Shown here piece by piece: positions 48,569-59,863 of a stretch of 64,000 nucleotides of DNA. The stretch comes from Mercurialis annua. Taxonomy: Eukaryota; Streptophyta; Magnoliopsida; Malpighiales; Euphorbiaceae. Within the stretch, counting starts at the first letter, position 1; each line of letters opens with the position of its first letter. The notes below the pieces were generated by a model. It saw only the letters and a list, made by a program, of their open reading frames with translations, was not told the origin of the DNA and made no database searches. The position numbers were made by a program, and so were the translations under genes. The stretch spans positions 52,046,052-52,110,051 of the forward strand of contig NC_065574.1 of NCBI RefSeq assembly GCF_937616625.2, in the 5' to 3' direction.

Positions 48569-48941
48569 GAGCAAATTATGTTGAGGTCTCTAAGATATAT
48601 TACAATTAATAGTTTGTTATCTCTTATTTAAAAAATATATTTAATGATCTCTTAGTTTTAATTCCATTAACTAAGAGACCCTTTCGTTAATTTGAGAGGC
48701 TAAATTATTTAACGGAACTAAAATTGAGGGACTAAATTGTTTAAAAATGAGATACCAAATCGTTTAATAAAATCAAAATTGAGGGATTAAACTGTTCATC
48801 AAATTAAAAATGGAATATCAAATAGTTTGAAGAGTCTAATAGTTAACGGAATTAAAATTGAAGACCATTAAATAGACTTTTGAAATAAGAGATATCAAAC
48901 TGTTAATTATGATACCTCAAAAACATCAAATTAATTTGCTC
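48569..48941. mobile_element. Fold-back element beside the short SINE
   Basis: GAGCAAATTATGTTGAGGTC and TAATAGTTTGTTATCTCTTA at the left face TAAGAGATATCAAACTGTTA and a right end in AAATTAATTTGCTC. Internal units of GAGATACCAAATCGTTTAAT type repeat several times. No target duplication was settled. Confidence 0.6.
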
Positions 48942-49702
48942 TTAAAAAATATATACTCCAAACTTATCAGCTATATGGTATTTCATATTTATCAAATTAT
49001 TGAATATATGTTCAAAATGATTAATTTTAAATTTATTGACTTAGAAATTTGACAATAAATTTATAAAACTATTATGCCTTATGAATTAAAAAATAAAAGT
49101 CTTGATAAAGTTGAATTGAATTATTTATAATTACTCATTTAATCACGATTTTTTTTTTTAAAAGACTGTTAAATATGAGTTCATTCGTCCAACAAATTCT
49201 CCTCATTTTCTATAATAATTTTAAAACACAACGAAGTAAAACTTGTTAAGTCATTCTAATTAAACAATTTACTTGTTCTTTCTCTCTTTTCTCAATAAAT
49301 AAAAAACTAATTGTTTATATTTTTTTTAGCTGCGGTTGATGATTTATTTTTCTGTCGATGGCAGGCATCTCTTTGTTCATGTTATTTTAATATCTTGAAA
49401 TATAACAAATAACCAAATTAATTCAACCATGCCTGCCACACTCTTATGAAATTTTGGATGCACACGTGGATATCTCCAATAGGAAATCATTTAATTGGCT
49501 GCTACAACAGATTAATAATCTAAAACTAATCTGAAATCTTAAAGTAATTAAACCCAAATTAATCCAACCAAAACCTGCCACATATCACCAACATTCTCAT
49601 CAATCAAATAAACCATAGAATTAATAAAATGGCAACCCCAAGATTTAATTTTTATAAGCTGTAGCATTAGAAGGGGACATACGCTCCACAAAATTTGCTT
49701 TG

Positions 49703-49724
49703 AAACCCTAACCCTAACCCTAAA
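49703..49724 (+). repeat. Short telomere-like CCCTAA run
   Basis: AACCCTAACCCTAACCCTAA is three CCCTAA units plus a telo-box-like end. It is far too short to be a telomere. Such runs are also promoter elements in plants, but no gene follows here. Confidence 0.75.
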
Positions 49725-49955
49725 AGTAATTAGTACCATAAAACGGTTCAATTCATTCACCAAATCAAATTAAAAGATCTTATTAAACATTTTTTATTCA
49801 CTAATTAAAGTGAAAAAATAGAAATTTGAAGAAGATAAGACCAACATGCCCAAGAAATAAAGTGATGGGTTATGATGAAGAGAGACAGGTAATAATCAAA
49901 GGTCACGTGGTCCTGTAGGAGGATTGAAACAAAATGGCTCTTAGTCCCACGTGCA

Positions 49956-50519
49956 TAGGGATGGCAATGGGGAGGGGATTCCCCGTTCCCCGTGGGGACC
50001 CGCCCCTAATGGGGTGGGGAAACCCCACCAATTACCCCCATGGGTACGGGGATGGGGAAAAATCATTCCCCAACCACAGGAATGGAGAGGGGACGGGGAG
50101 TATAGTCCCCACCCCATGGGGATCCCCATCCCCGTCCCCATGGGGACCCGATTTATATTTATGCATATTTATATTATATTATAAGTTTTAGTATGTTATT
50201 TATAATTTTAAATAATTTAACTTAATTTTTTTATTAGTTTCTATTTAGTTATAAATATATAATATTATAAAAGATAATAGTATTTTTTATAATTAATTTT
50301 TTTTAAATATCTTATGAAAATAATGAAATTATTTATAAATTATATTTAATTTTACGGGGAAAGGGGATCCCCATGGGTATGGGGAATCCATGGGGATGGG
50401 GACGGGGATGATTTTATCCCCATTAATTAAATGGGGACGGGGATGGGGAATCTCCATAGACGCGGGGTTGGGGATGGGGATGGCTCCCCCGTCCCCACCC
50501 CGCCCCATTTCCATCCCTA
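49956..50519. mobile_element. hAT-like MITE with G-run arms and an AT-only centre
   Basis: CACGTGCA (49948-49955) and CACGTGCG (50520-50527) flank it, 7 of 8 bases matching; eight-base duplications are typical of hAT. The ends are TAGGGATGGCAATGGGG and the inverse of CCCCATTTCCATCCCTA. Both arms, about 190 and 165 bases, consist of GGGGATGGGG/CCCCATCCCC units with very high GC content. The 190-base centre is nearly pure AT. Overlapping open frames in the arms are by-products of the repeats. Confidence 0.82.
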
Positions 50520-50527
50520 CACGTGCG

Positions 50528-53500
50528 TTGAATTAGAACCTCTAATTTTTAATTACAGCTCTAACTTTTAGCCATCTTTACATTAAAAAATGTTGGACCA
50601 TAATCTAGTTAGCGATAGGTAAGTTTGTTTTTAAGCAACCGGTGAAATCAGAAATGAATTTAAGTCAAAAGATAAAAATAAATGATGTAGAAAATTAAAA
50701 ATCATTAAAAATAATCAATGACTTTCTGATTTTTAATTTAGTTCATGCTTTTAACTATGAATATTGATAATGTAACGCAAAGAAAACAACCGTAAACCCC
50801 AAAATTCCTTAATTCAATAAGTTAAGTTCGGATATTCAAATTCACCATAAAAAAAATCAATTAAAAGAACATATATAAAGCTACAAGTAGCTTATGTATC
50901 TCGTCATGAATAGGTCCGAAATAGAACCCATAAAGATAACAAATGTAGAAATAAATATATAACATTGTCCTACATTGTAATATTACCAGGATATAACTAG
51001 GATTACCGCATAAGTCCCGTAACACAAAAAAATATCTTTCTTATTACACGCACCTGACACTTTTTTCTCGAATAACAACATATTTTTACAGTTCATCAAT
51101 TAGTATGAGATTGATGAGAAAAAATTTATGTCGCAAAGTTTTTTCATATTTTTTGAAGGTCGATCTCTTTATGTTTACTATCAAATCACCATCCACACTC
51201 CACGATTCATCAAATAGCTACAAAAAAAATGGAATGTTTAGTGTGCCAACTTAGAGTCAACACCTTCCCCTATTACCATTACATGGATAACTCAAATTCC
51301 CTTTAAAAGGATAGAGCTTTGTCTCTAATTATTTAAATGGTAAATGGTTCGGTAACTTTTTATCTGAGATAAAATCTAATTTAAATTCGTTGTTAGATAT
51401 ATATTATGTTAAATCATCTTTAATTTGGTTGTGCTGAAATCCGAAGTCGATACTTCAAAAATGAACCTGGAAGATCTAATCAGTCGAACTAGATTTTTCA
51501 CTCCATTTTTTTTTTTGCCAAAGGCAAAAAATATGTTGCACTCTTAAGTAGAATTTACTGATTTACTATTAGACATTTTTGGAGTTATCCTTGTGATGGG
51601 CCCTAATGAATAATACATGCAAATTTGGGTTAAAAATGGCCCAAAACATAGTTGAAGAGCTATAGAAAGGAAGGGTGATGAGGTGTAAAATGCAAAGCCA
51701 TTTTTAATCTGTAAAATTTTGATGGACCACTTAGTTAACTAAGCACCAAAAAGCCTCATCAATTATTTTCAGCTTTATGTTGCAGTAGGAGAGGCCAATG
51801 TTCACGGTTCTTGTTGAAATCGAACTGCTTCTGAACTGTTGGGCGATTTTGGCTTCGGCCAGTTTATTTATGGATTAACTAATAAAATTATTTAAAAAAC
51901 ACTTAACTTTTTAATATGCTTTCAGTTCAAACTTTTTATCTTCACCTAAAAAAATCATCTATAAAAATATATCATAAATACATGTTTGATACTTTAAAAA
52001 TACATTATTGTTACATATTCGATATATCTCACATAAAATGAAAGTTTTTAGGTGTTGAGTGAAAACAAATTAAGCGTCGAGTGATATTTTTTTAAATTAG
52101 TGTATTTTCGACGATTTTTAGGCCATTTGATTCAATATTTTTAAATAAAAAAAATCTTAAAATAGATTAATATTAAGTTTTCTTTATTTTCAAAATTTAA
52201 ATTAAAAAAATGAAAAAAATAAAAACTTGAAAACAATTCTCTAATTAAAAATAAAGTTGTATACATATTGTGGCTTTTAATATACATATTTTATATAAAA
52301 AAAAGTTGTATTAGAAAATTCAATGTCTGGAGATTTATTGTTCTCTTACACTTATGTAGGTATCAGAGAGGTGGAGTAGCGCTTGTAGTTGTAGGAGTAA
52401 TCGAACTCACGGTTGGATATAATGATGTTCGATGTATTTACCATTTGAATTATAGTTTATTGACAAATACGTATTATTTAAATATAGTACAATATAATTT
52501 TGAGCCCAACAATCATATTTCGATTATCCATTTCGTGGAATCAAAACTGCTGGTCCTAATTCTGTTAGGACCCTAAAAAAAGAAATTAATAGTTACCGTT
52601 CAGTATAGATATTAAATTTAAAAAATGTATTATTGTTACATATTTGATATATCTCTGATACCGAGCGGATAAAGTCAGATTAGTATCTAATTCCAATAAA
52701 TGAATAGGTGTGAAATGAGATTTAAATTTCATGACGAGAAAAATAGTTTGCTAGGTTACATTATTAGGGTTATAGTAACTTGTTTTACGTAAGTTGGACG
52801 ATGATATTATTGATTAATTGAGAGTATATAGTAGTTCCTTTCATGTCTTGAAGTGGTTGTTTTGTTCGAAAATTCGAAATTCTTTTTGCTATAATTGTCA
52901 CCTCTAAGCTCAGATAATGATCTGCATTAATTGCATTGTAATAATATTAATTGGACTCTTCTCTTTAACTAAAACTTCCTCTCATGGCCCCTCTCCTGCA
53001 TAATTCCATTGCAATCTGAAATTGATACGCAACTTTAATTATAACTATAGCGAAGTTTAGGTCAGTTATTTAGCAATTTGAGTAGCCGCCACTAGAATTT
53101 GTGACCCTAAGCTAATCTCATAAAATTTTATCATTAAATAACAAAATATGGGCATATCTAGTTGAGAATAATAAAATCATGGCCTCACTTAAAATTTAAA
53201 TTTTTAAAATAAATGATTATTTGATAAAATATCAAATTTTCAAAAGGTCTAATTTTAATTTGATTTATTTCATGTGATTATAATATTAATAAGGCGAGAT
53301 GTATTTATCTAGTCATAATTATATCTCGTTTGTCAAATTTACTATAATTTAAGATTTTATTAGTTTTGTCTATCATCTTTTCACGTGTTGTCAAATATAT
53401 CCATGTTTAATTTTAAGTTCAAATGGCACAATATTTTATACATTAAATAGGATAAGTTAATATCACACCATGTCAATTTTATATAAATTATGGATACATT

Positions 53501-54050
53501 TGGCAACGGCCAAAAAAATAATGGAACAAATTGATAAATTTTTTAAACTGTAATATATTTTATAAATTATAATTGTCGATAAATAAATACATTTTATTTA
53601 TTAATAAAATATAAAATATAATTAGTATTATGATATCCACCATCTCAATATGAATTTGAAAAAATTATTATGAAAAACCAGTATGACATGTCATTTTATA
53701 ATATATCTCTCACATCAACATACGTAAACATAATCGTAGTACGGTCTACGCACACTTGGCGTAAATGTATTGGTATGGGTCCAATCCCATGTGGAAGGCC
53801 ATACCTCCATGCCACAAAACATGTGGTATTAGCTAGGTTGAAGAAAAGAGTGATTGGTGCCAAACAAATAGAGGGAAGGGTGTGTTGTATTATTGCAAGC
53901 TGGCTTTGGACTTGCAATAGAAAGAAAGGGAAATCGGAGGGGATAGGATCCAACTCACTCAACTCAGGTAGGGACGAGTCGGAATGAAGTATGTGTATTG
54001 GGTAGGGCTAATCACATTTGTACCTACTTATTTACTTCTTTTCATTTTCA
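50528..54050. other. AT-rich spacer
   Basis: No gene seen apart from the decayed SINE listed. A frame at 53670-53987 with an opposed one at 53696-53962 lies in a GC-richer patch (53740-53990) but shows no protein family, so it is left uncalled. Confidence 0.4.
52368..52464 (-). mobile_element. Strongly decayed short SINE
   Basis: GGTGGAGTAGCGCTTGTA, AATCGAACTCACGG and TTTACCATTTGAATTATAG match the order of parts in the short SINE at 13579-13681. It has no T run and no clear flanking duplication. Confidence 0.5.
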
Positions 54051-54053
54051 TAA

Positions 54054-54265
54054 AGCCGTGTTTGCTTCATGGAATAAAATAGTATGAAATAAATGACTAT
54101 TTTATAAAAAATGAAATAGCCATTTTTTACTTTTTAAGAGGAATGTTTATTTTATAAAATTATAGAATAGCAATTCCATGCAATAGCTACTCCATAAGCA
54201 AAAATAACCATTTCATACAGAATAACTATTTCATTCCCCACATATTTCATGAACCAAACATGGCC
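54054..54265. mobile_element. Tourist-like MITE (PIF/Harbinger type)
   Basis: AGCCGTGTTTGCTTCATGG at the left pairs with the inverse of CATGAACCAAACATGGCC at the right. TAA flanks both ends (54051-54053 and 54266-54268), the three-base target of PIF/Harbinger elements. The interior repeats ATTTCAT/ATGAAAT motifs. Confidence 0.78.
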
Positions 54266-54392
54266 TAAGTTGTACAATTTTAAGGGGGTAATTTATCAAG
54301 TCAAATTTTAAAGATTGAAATACAAATTAAAGTTTGGGGACGATACTCCAAAAACAGTTAGTGTAAATTATCCCATTTAGTTAGGTTTAAAA

Positions 54393-54757
54393 GGTTAATT
54401 TTATATAAAATCACTACATTTATACGTGTTTTTTTTTTATTTTAATCACGTCCTTTAAAAAATATCAAATAAAATCACCACCGTTAAATTTTTACAAATC
54501 TATCATGAATGTGAAAATTCGGTGTATTTTTGTTGACTCGACAACCGGAATAAATAAAAAAAGAGTAAGGAGAAAGTATTCTTTTTGTTAATTAGGGCAT
54601 TAATCTGATTTATTTGAAAAGAAAAGAACACCAAATTTTCTCATCGGTGATAGATTTATAAAAAAATGAAAGATATTGATTTTATTTGACGCTTTTTAAA
54701 GGACGTGATTAAAATAAAAAAAACGTATAAAGATGATAATTTATATGGAATTAACCC
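54393..54757. mobile_element. Mutator-like fold-back MITE with 9-bp flanks
   Basis: GGTTTAAAA (54384-54392) and GATTTAAAA (54758-54766) flank it with one mismatch. The ends GGTTAATTTTATATAAA and the inverse of GGAATTAACCC resemble those of the 17.5-kb element. Inner arms share TATTTTAATCACGTCCTTTA and its inverse. Confidence 0.78.
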
Positions 54758-54766
54758 GATTTAAAA

Positions 54767-57700
54767 TTAAACTAAACTATCAAAAATTTAAAAATTTAGT
54801 TAGATTTATAGCATAATGAAAACGTATAGATTTTTTTATATGTTCTTGCATTTTTATGATAAGAATGGTAAAATGTAAGAGATCGAAAATTATTGTCCAT
54901 ACAATGTGGATGAAAATTAAATTTTAGCCATTTACAAGCAAAAATTCTTTAGAATTTTATTTGTTCTTGGTACGATTTGTTTATTAGTAGGCCTACTATT
55001 GTCAGTATCATATTACGGGATAAGGTGTTATAAATCAGCATGCACTTATCTATAACATTTCCAAATTGTTTTTAAAGTTTTTTTTCCTCCAAAAATTGTT
55101 TTTTGAGTGCTCTTGTTATTTTGTGGTTCGTTATTCTTTCTTTCCCCATCTTTATTGGTTAAACCAAGACTACAAATTCTGAAAAAAAAAATTCAATTTT
55201 ATCTACTTGATTCAGTATGAAACCAAATTTAGGTTTGGCTAGACTCTAATCCAGACTGTTCTCGGAAATTTTATAATTTTTTTAAAATATACAAACATTA
55301 AAGTATAGTTATTAACACTTTAAAAAATAAAAATATTTGATTTGAATTAAAAAAATTCTGATTCTACCTCTTATTTCAATTATAAAAATCTAAGAAGACA
55401 TGAGAATTACTAAACACCCACATAAATAAATGAAGCACACGGATGCATGTGAATGTAAAGGAAATGTAAATATATATATATATATATATATTAAATCTAA
55501 ATAATGAAATAACAAAATTTAAGTAATTAAAACATCATAATTGAGGACCATTAGGTGGTCACAATAATGAAAATGATACTATAAAATGAAAGTAGGGCTA
55601 AATAATTAATGAAAATGTCCTCGTGTGCGTGGCTTCATTCTCCTTTGTTAATGGGTCCATCGTGCTTTTAATTAAATTTTGTAGCTCTACATCAAGGATA
55701 TTAAAATTCCTTTGCAAATCTTGATTATGTTGATACAAGAGGGATGTCAAATTGTCTTAATTTGATAAGTCCAATTTAAAAATTCATGTCGTATTTTACC
55801 CATTTTTCACCTATCTAGTACTTTTTTTTTTATAATAACCTATCTATGACTTTATATTAAAGGTTGATTTTTAAAGAAAAGTCAGTTAAATGAATTAAAT
55901 TTGAGGCAAGTGGGACTTGGACGAAAACAAATGTGAACAATTTAAGCCGTGGTTGAGATGAGAATAAATACATGAAAACAAAAATTAATAAAAACAATGA
56001 AATTGAAATGAGAAATGTCATGATCCTTGTAGCCTAAACCACAGACATGACCTACAGGGGGGCTGGACCAACAACGAGAGGTGTGGACCATTTTTGTGAA
56101 AGAGATTTATTCATTTTTAGATTTATGAAATGGACAATCCAATCGAAAGAGAATGGATCCTTTTACTAAACATGTCATGACAATTCACATTTATAGTTCA
56201 TCAAAACGAAATAAAATAAAAATATTAGGGATTCATCTTGTCAAAATACCCATATTTTCTTTCATGTCCTTTTCATGATTTGTAACTTTAGGTGGGTATT
56301 TTGGTTCAAGGGTAAGAAAATAGGGATTAAAAATAACTTTCCTAAATAATAGTAAACCCGATGTCTAAATAACTAAACCATACCGTCTGGTTTAAGTAGT
56401 TTGATTGTAAACCGACTGTTTTTTAAAATGTTAAATATTACTTTACAGTCCTGTCTAAAAATTGCATATAATTAAAAAAAGCAATAATTTATATTAGTTT
56501 TTCTCATTTTATCCTAAATAATGATTGTCTTATAAATTATATATAAAGTGATAAAAAGATAAGAAAATATAAAGGAAGTTCCATGTAAATTAACACTAAA
56601 AATACGATATGAACTTTTAAAATGAAACATGTAAAAATGAGAGGCTTAATTTCTCAAAAATATCCAATTTTTTTAGTTTTTTTTAGTTTATGAATACATC
56701 TTTTCAAATTTTCAATTTTAGTATATTTTTCAATTTTCACTTTCAATTGTAGTCATTTATTCAAATTGAAATGGAAAAGAAATTCAAATATATTGTTTAT
56801 ATTACTTTATATTATTTCAATTTGTATTTCTATCATAATAAATTTTAAAAATAAAGTAATATGAGAGATTTATTTGAACTTTTTCATACTCTAACTTGAA
56901 CAATTGATTACAATTGAAAGTAAAAATTAAAATATGGGCTAAAATTGAAGATTTTGAAAGATGTGGCCAAATTAAAAAGATTAAGTATTTTTGAATGATT
57001 AAGCTAAAATGAGATATATCACTTTTTAAACGAGACATATAGTGTATTTAACTATTTTAAATTAAAATTAACTACAATACTATTTGCATTTTTTCTTTCT
57101 AATTAGAGTAAGATTTATTTACAATTTTCAAATACATGATTTAATTACACTATACCCTTCACCAAATATACTACAAGGCAAAAAGCTCCACTTTATGAAA
57201 TTTCTTACATTATTTTTGGGTTTCTTTGGATGATAATTTGACCAAACTAGTGGAAGGTGCTTAATGGGTTTCTTTTGGTCTTTAGTAGATTCTTTCATCT
57301 TTCAACAAAACTTTAGTCTACCAAAAGAGAGGCCCAATTTTCTAATGTCAAGTCACCACTCATTTCTCATGTGACCATGTTTTAGATAACTTGTAGTTCC
57401 TTTTAAAAATTTGCCCAATTAAAGAGAAATTTGATAAAGAAATCCAAACATTTTAGTGAAACATAGAAATCCAAAACCTTCATTTTCATTGAATAGCACT
57501 CTCCAATAGCAAAGTAAGAACTCAATTTAAATGGCAATATATGTATGTTTGCTATATTGAGTAAAAATAATTAGTGGAGAAGCATGACACATGGGGAGAA
57601 AAGTTGGATAATAGATATAAAAGTGATGACTAGCTGTCTACCTGGCCCATTTAGGGCCCACATATTTTTTTTGAATTGGCTCCAAAAGAAAGAAAAAAGT

Positions 57701-58676
57701 GAGTGCATTATGATTATGCAAATGGTGGGTCCTTAATCCTAGTTGGCATTAGAATATTCCTAAATTTAAATATAATTGATTAATTTCTATCACCTATATT
57801 TAGCTCATAAATTTGATTTGTGACAATCTGATTTTAAATTTTTAGATTTGTATAAATACGAAATTTAATTTGAATTTTAGTTTGCACGAAAAAATCACAT
57901 CTTATAAGGATTCAGATTCGAATTCGGACCGGACTTAACAGAAAATTTATTTTCTAAATCCGGTCCAAGAAAGACGGGCCTAGACGGGCTGAGAAACCTG
58001 GGCCATTGAACAGGTCTAGGTGTGGCTAAACTCTCAAGTCGTTTTGGAATTGGTCCCTTACAGGCTACAGCCAACACTATGCTTAAGCCCAATAGTTTGT
58101 AGAATTTTGTTGGTTTGGGCCTTTGCGGATATATAGCAAGTCCAGGTTCTTTTCAGCACCAATCGTTTTAAGGCCTCTTACTGGGCCGACTAAAGGATAA
58201 GCCCTCAAACTTAGAGAAACTTTTGAATATGAATTCTAAAGAGTGAAAGAAAGCTTCAGTTAAATTTGATCACTTAGTTTCTTAATTCTACTAGTTTTTT
58301 TGGCCACGTGCTACGCACGTTAACAGTATCTATATGACCCGTTATTTAATATTATAATTGTATATTTTTTTAATAATATATTATTATTTAAATTTTATTA
58401 GACTTGTATTTTTTTATTTGTTTTGTTTAATTATTTTATAAAATTTTATTTTTTTTATTGGAAATGTTAAAAAGTTAGAATTAAACAATAGATTTAATAT
58501 TTGATATTGTTGTTATTAAAAAAATGATAATATAACTGAAACAAATTCATATTATTTTTCATTGTAAATAACTAATAAATATCAAAAATATCAAAACCTT
58601 AACACAAATATTATAATATGATTATTTAATATTAATGAAACTCGTCATATTCTTTTATATATAGTGATATATCTGT
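54767..58676. other. AT-rich spacer
   Basis: No gene seen. It contains an AT microsatellite at 55470, the micro-insertion at 55809, and a GC-richer patch at 57915-58200 rich in GGGCC/GGCCC words with no coding family. Confidence 0.4.
55809..55851 (-). mobile_element. Candidate micro-insertion with 14-bp flanks
   Basis: ACCTATCTAGTACT (55809-55822) and ACCTATCTATGACT (55838-55851) match at 12 of 14 positions and flank a T run followed by ATAATA. Confidence 0.5.
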
Positions 58677-58772
58677 ACAATTCCTATTAGAATTAGAAAT
58701 TTAACACATAATGATAGTTGTTGCACAATTCCTTTTAGGATTAGGAATTTAATACATAATGATAGCTACTGC
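58677..58772 (+). repeat. 48-bp tandem duplication
   Basis: ACAATTCC begins at 58677 and 58725. Each unit holds TTAGGATTAGGAATTTAA-like sequence and CATAATGATAG. A third partial similarity (ATTAGGAATGTCAT) follows near 58805. Confidence 0.8.
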
Positions 58773-59562
58773 GATAATTATTTTTAATATGTTTCCTTTA
58801 TGGATTAGGAATGTCATCTTTCTATTTGTTAAGCACAAATATATAAAGGGTATTTTTGTCCGTGAATGGAAGTGTTTCCCCGCGAATACACTTTTATATT
58901 TGTTATAGATATAAGTGTATTTTCTTAAATATAAAATACAAATTCAGATTATTTGGTCTTAATTAATTAAAAACCAACTACCAAAACCTCAACCCTAATT
59001 AGGAACATAGTGTTTTATAGTATTTTATTTTAACATATCTTCATAACTTAGATATACAAAAAAATAGTTATTTAACATTTAAATGAACATTAATTAATGT
59101 TATTACCCTTATAATACATTTTCTCTGTTTTTTTTTAAGAAAGAGATATATCTATTTTTGCATGTTCCATTTTAAAAGTTCATATCGTATTTTATGTACA
59201 AATTTATATTAAACTTCCATTTAAATTCCTTTAGTAATTACAAATATGCATTAAATATAATTCGATTTATAATATTTTTAGTCATTATTTGGTGAAATTC
59301 CATCAATTAATACGATAAACAAGATAAAATATAATATTGTCATGTTTTATTTATCTTAATGCAAAACTCATATGTGGCTTCATTAAACGTAACAGAGAGT
59401 ACATAATTTAATAATAAAAAAATATTAATCATAATTTGAGCGTTCTATATATAAATCTCTTCTCATTATAATTAAAATTAAAAATACTGGAGTATAACCT
59501 ACTGAAGAAAACATTTAGCTAGGCCAACTGATGCTAAATGGGCAGAAAGCCAAGTGTCAAGG

Positions 59563-59720
59563 AGCCCTAATTTCACTAAAGTTCAGGCATAAAATTGTGG
59601 TAATTAATTCAGTTAGAAGCCCTAATTTCACTTAAGGTCAGACACAAACTTGTGGTAGTTAATTCAGCTAATTTCACTAAAGGTCAGACATAAATTTGTG
59701 GTAGTTAATTCAGTTAGAAG
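59563..59720 (+). repeat. Three-copy tandem repeat just upstream of the NIP gene
   Basis: Units of about 50-55 bases begin near 59563, 59618 and 59668. Each holds CTAATTTCACT, a GTCAGACATAAA-like stretch, TTGTGGTAGTTAATTCAG and, in two copies, TTAGAAG. The last copy ends about 75 bases before the TATA box, so any site in the unit is present three times in the proximal promoter. Confidence 0.85.
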
Positions 59721-59794
59721 CTAGAATGTGCTAGGAGAAGCAAAAGAATAGCTAATCCATTAATTAATCTAATTAAAACCATTCACTAATTGCT

Positions 59795-59800
59795 TATAAA
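59795..59800 (+). promoter_or_regulatory. TATA box of the NIP gene
   Basis: TATAAA lies 64 bases before the ATG and would give a leader of about 35 bases. It sits just after a three-copy tandem repeat. Confidence 0.6.
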
Positions 59801-59863
59801 TTTGGTTTGTTGACACCAGTTGCTACATTTCATTTCACGAAATTTAAAGAAAGAGTAGTAAAA

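Noticed and set aside
49703..49724. Telomere
   Set aside because: There are only three CCCTAA units, inside ordinary AT-rich DNA.
49934..50514. Several 60-85 codon frames on both strands, rich in Gly/Pro/Met
   Set aside because: They come from the GGGGATGGGG repeats of the hAT-like MITE.
53670..53987. 105-codon frame in a GC-richer patch
   Set aside because: No recognisable domain, an equally long opposed frame, and a start in AT-rich DNA; not supported as a gene.
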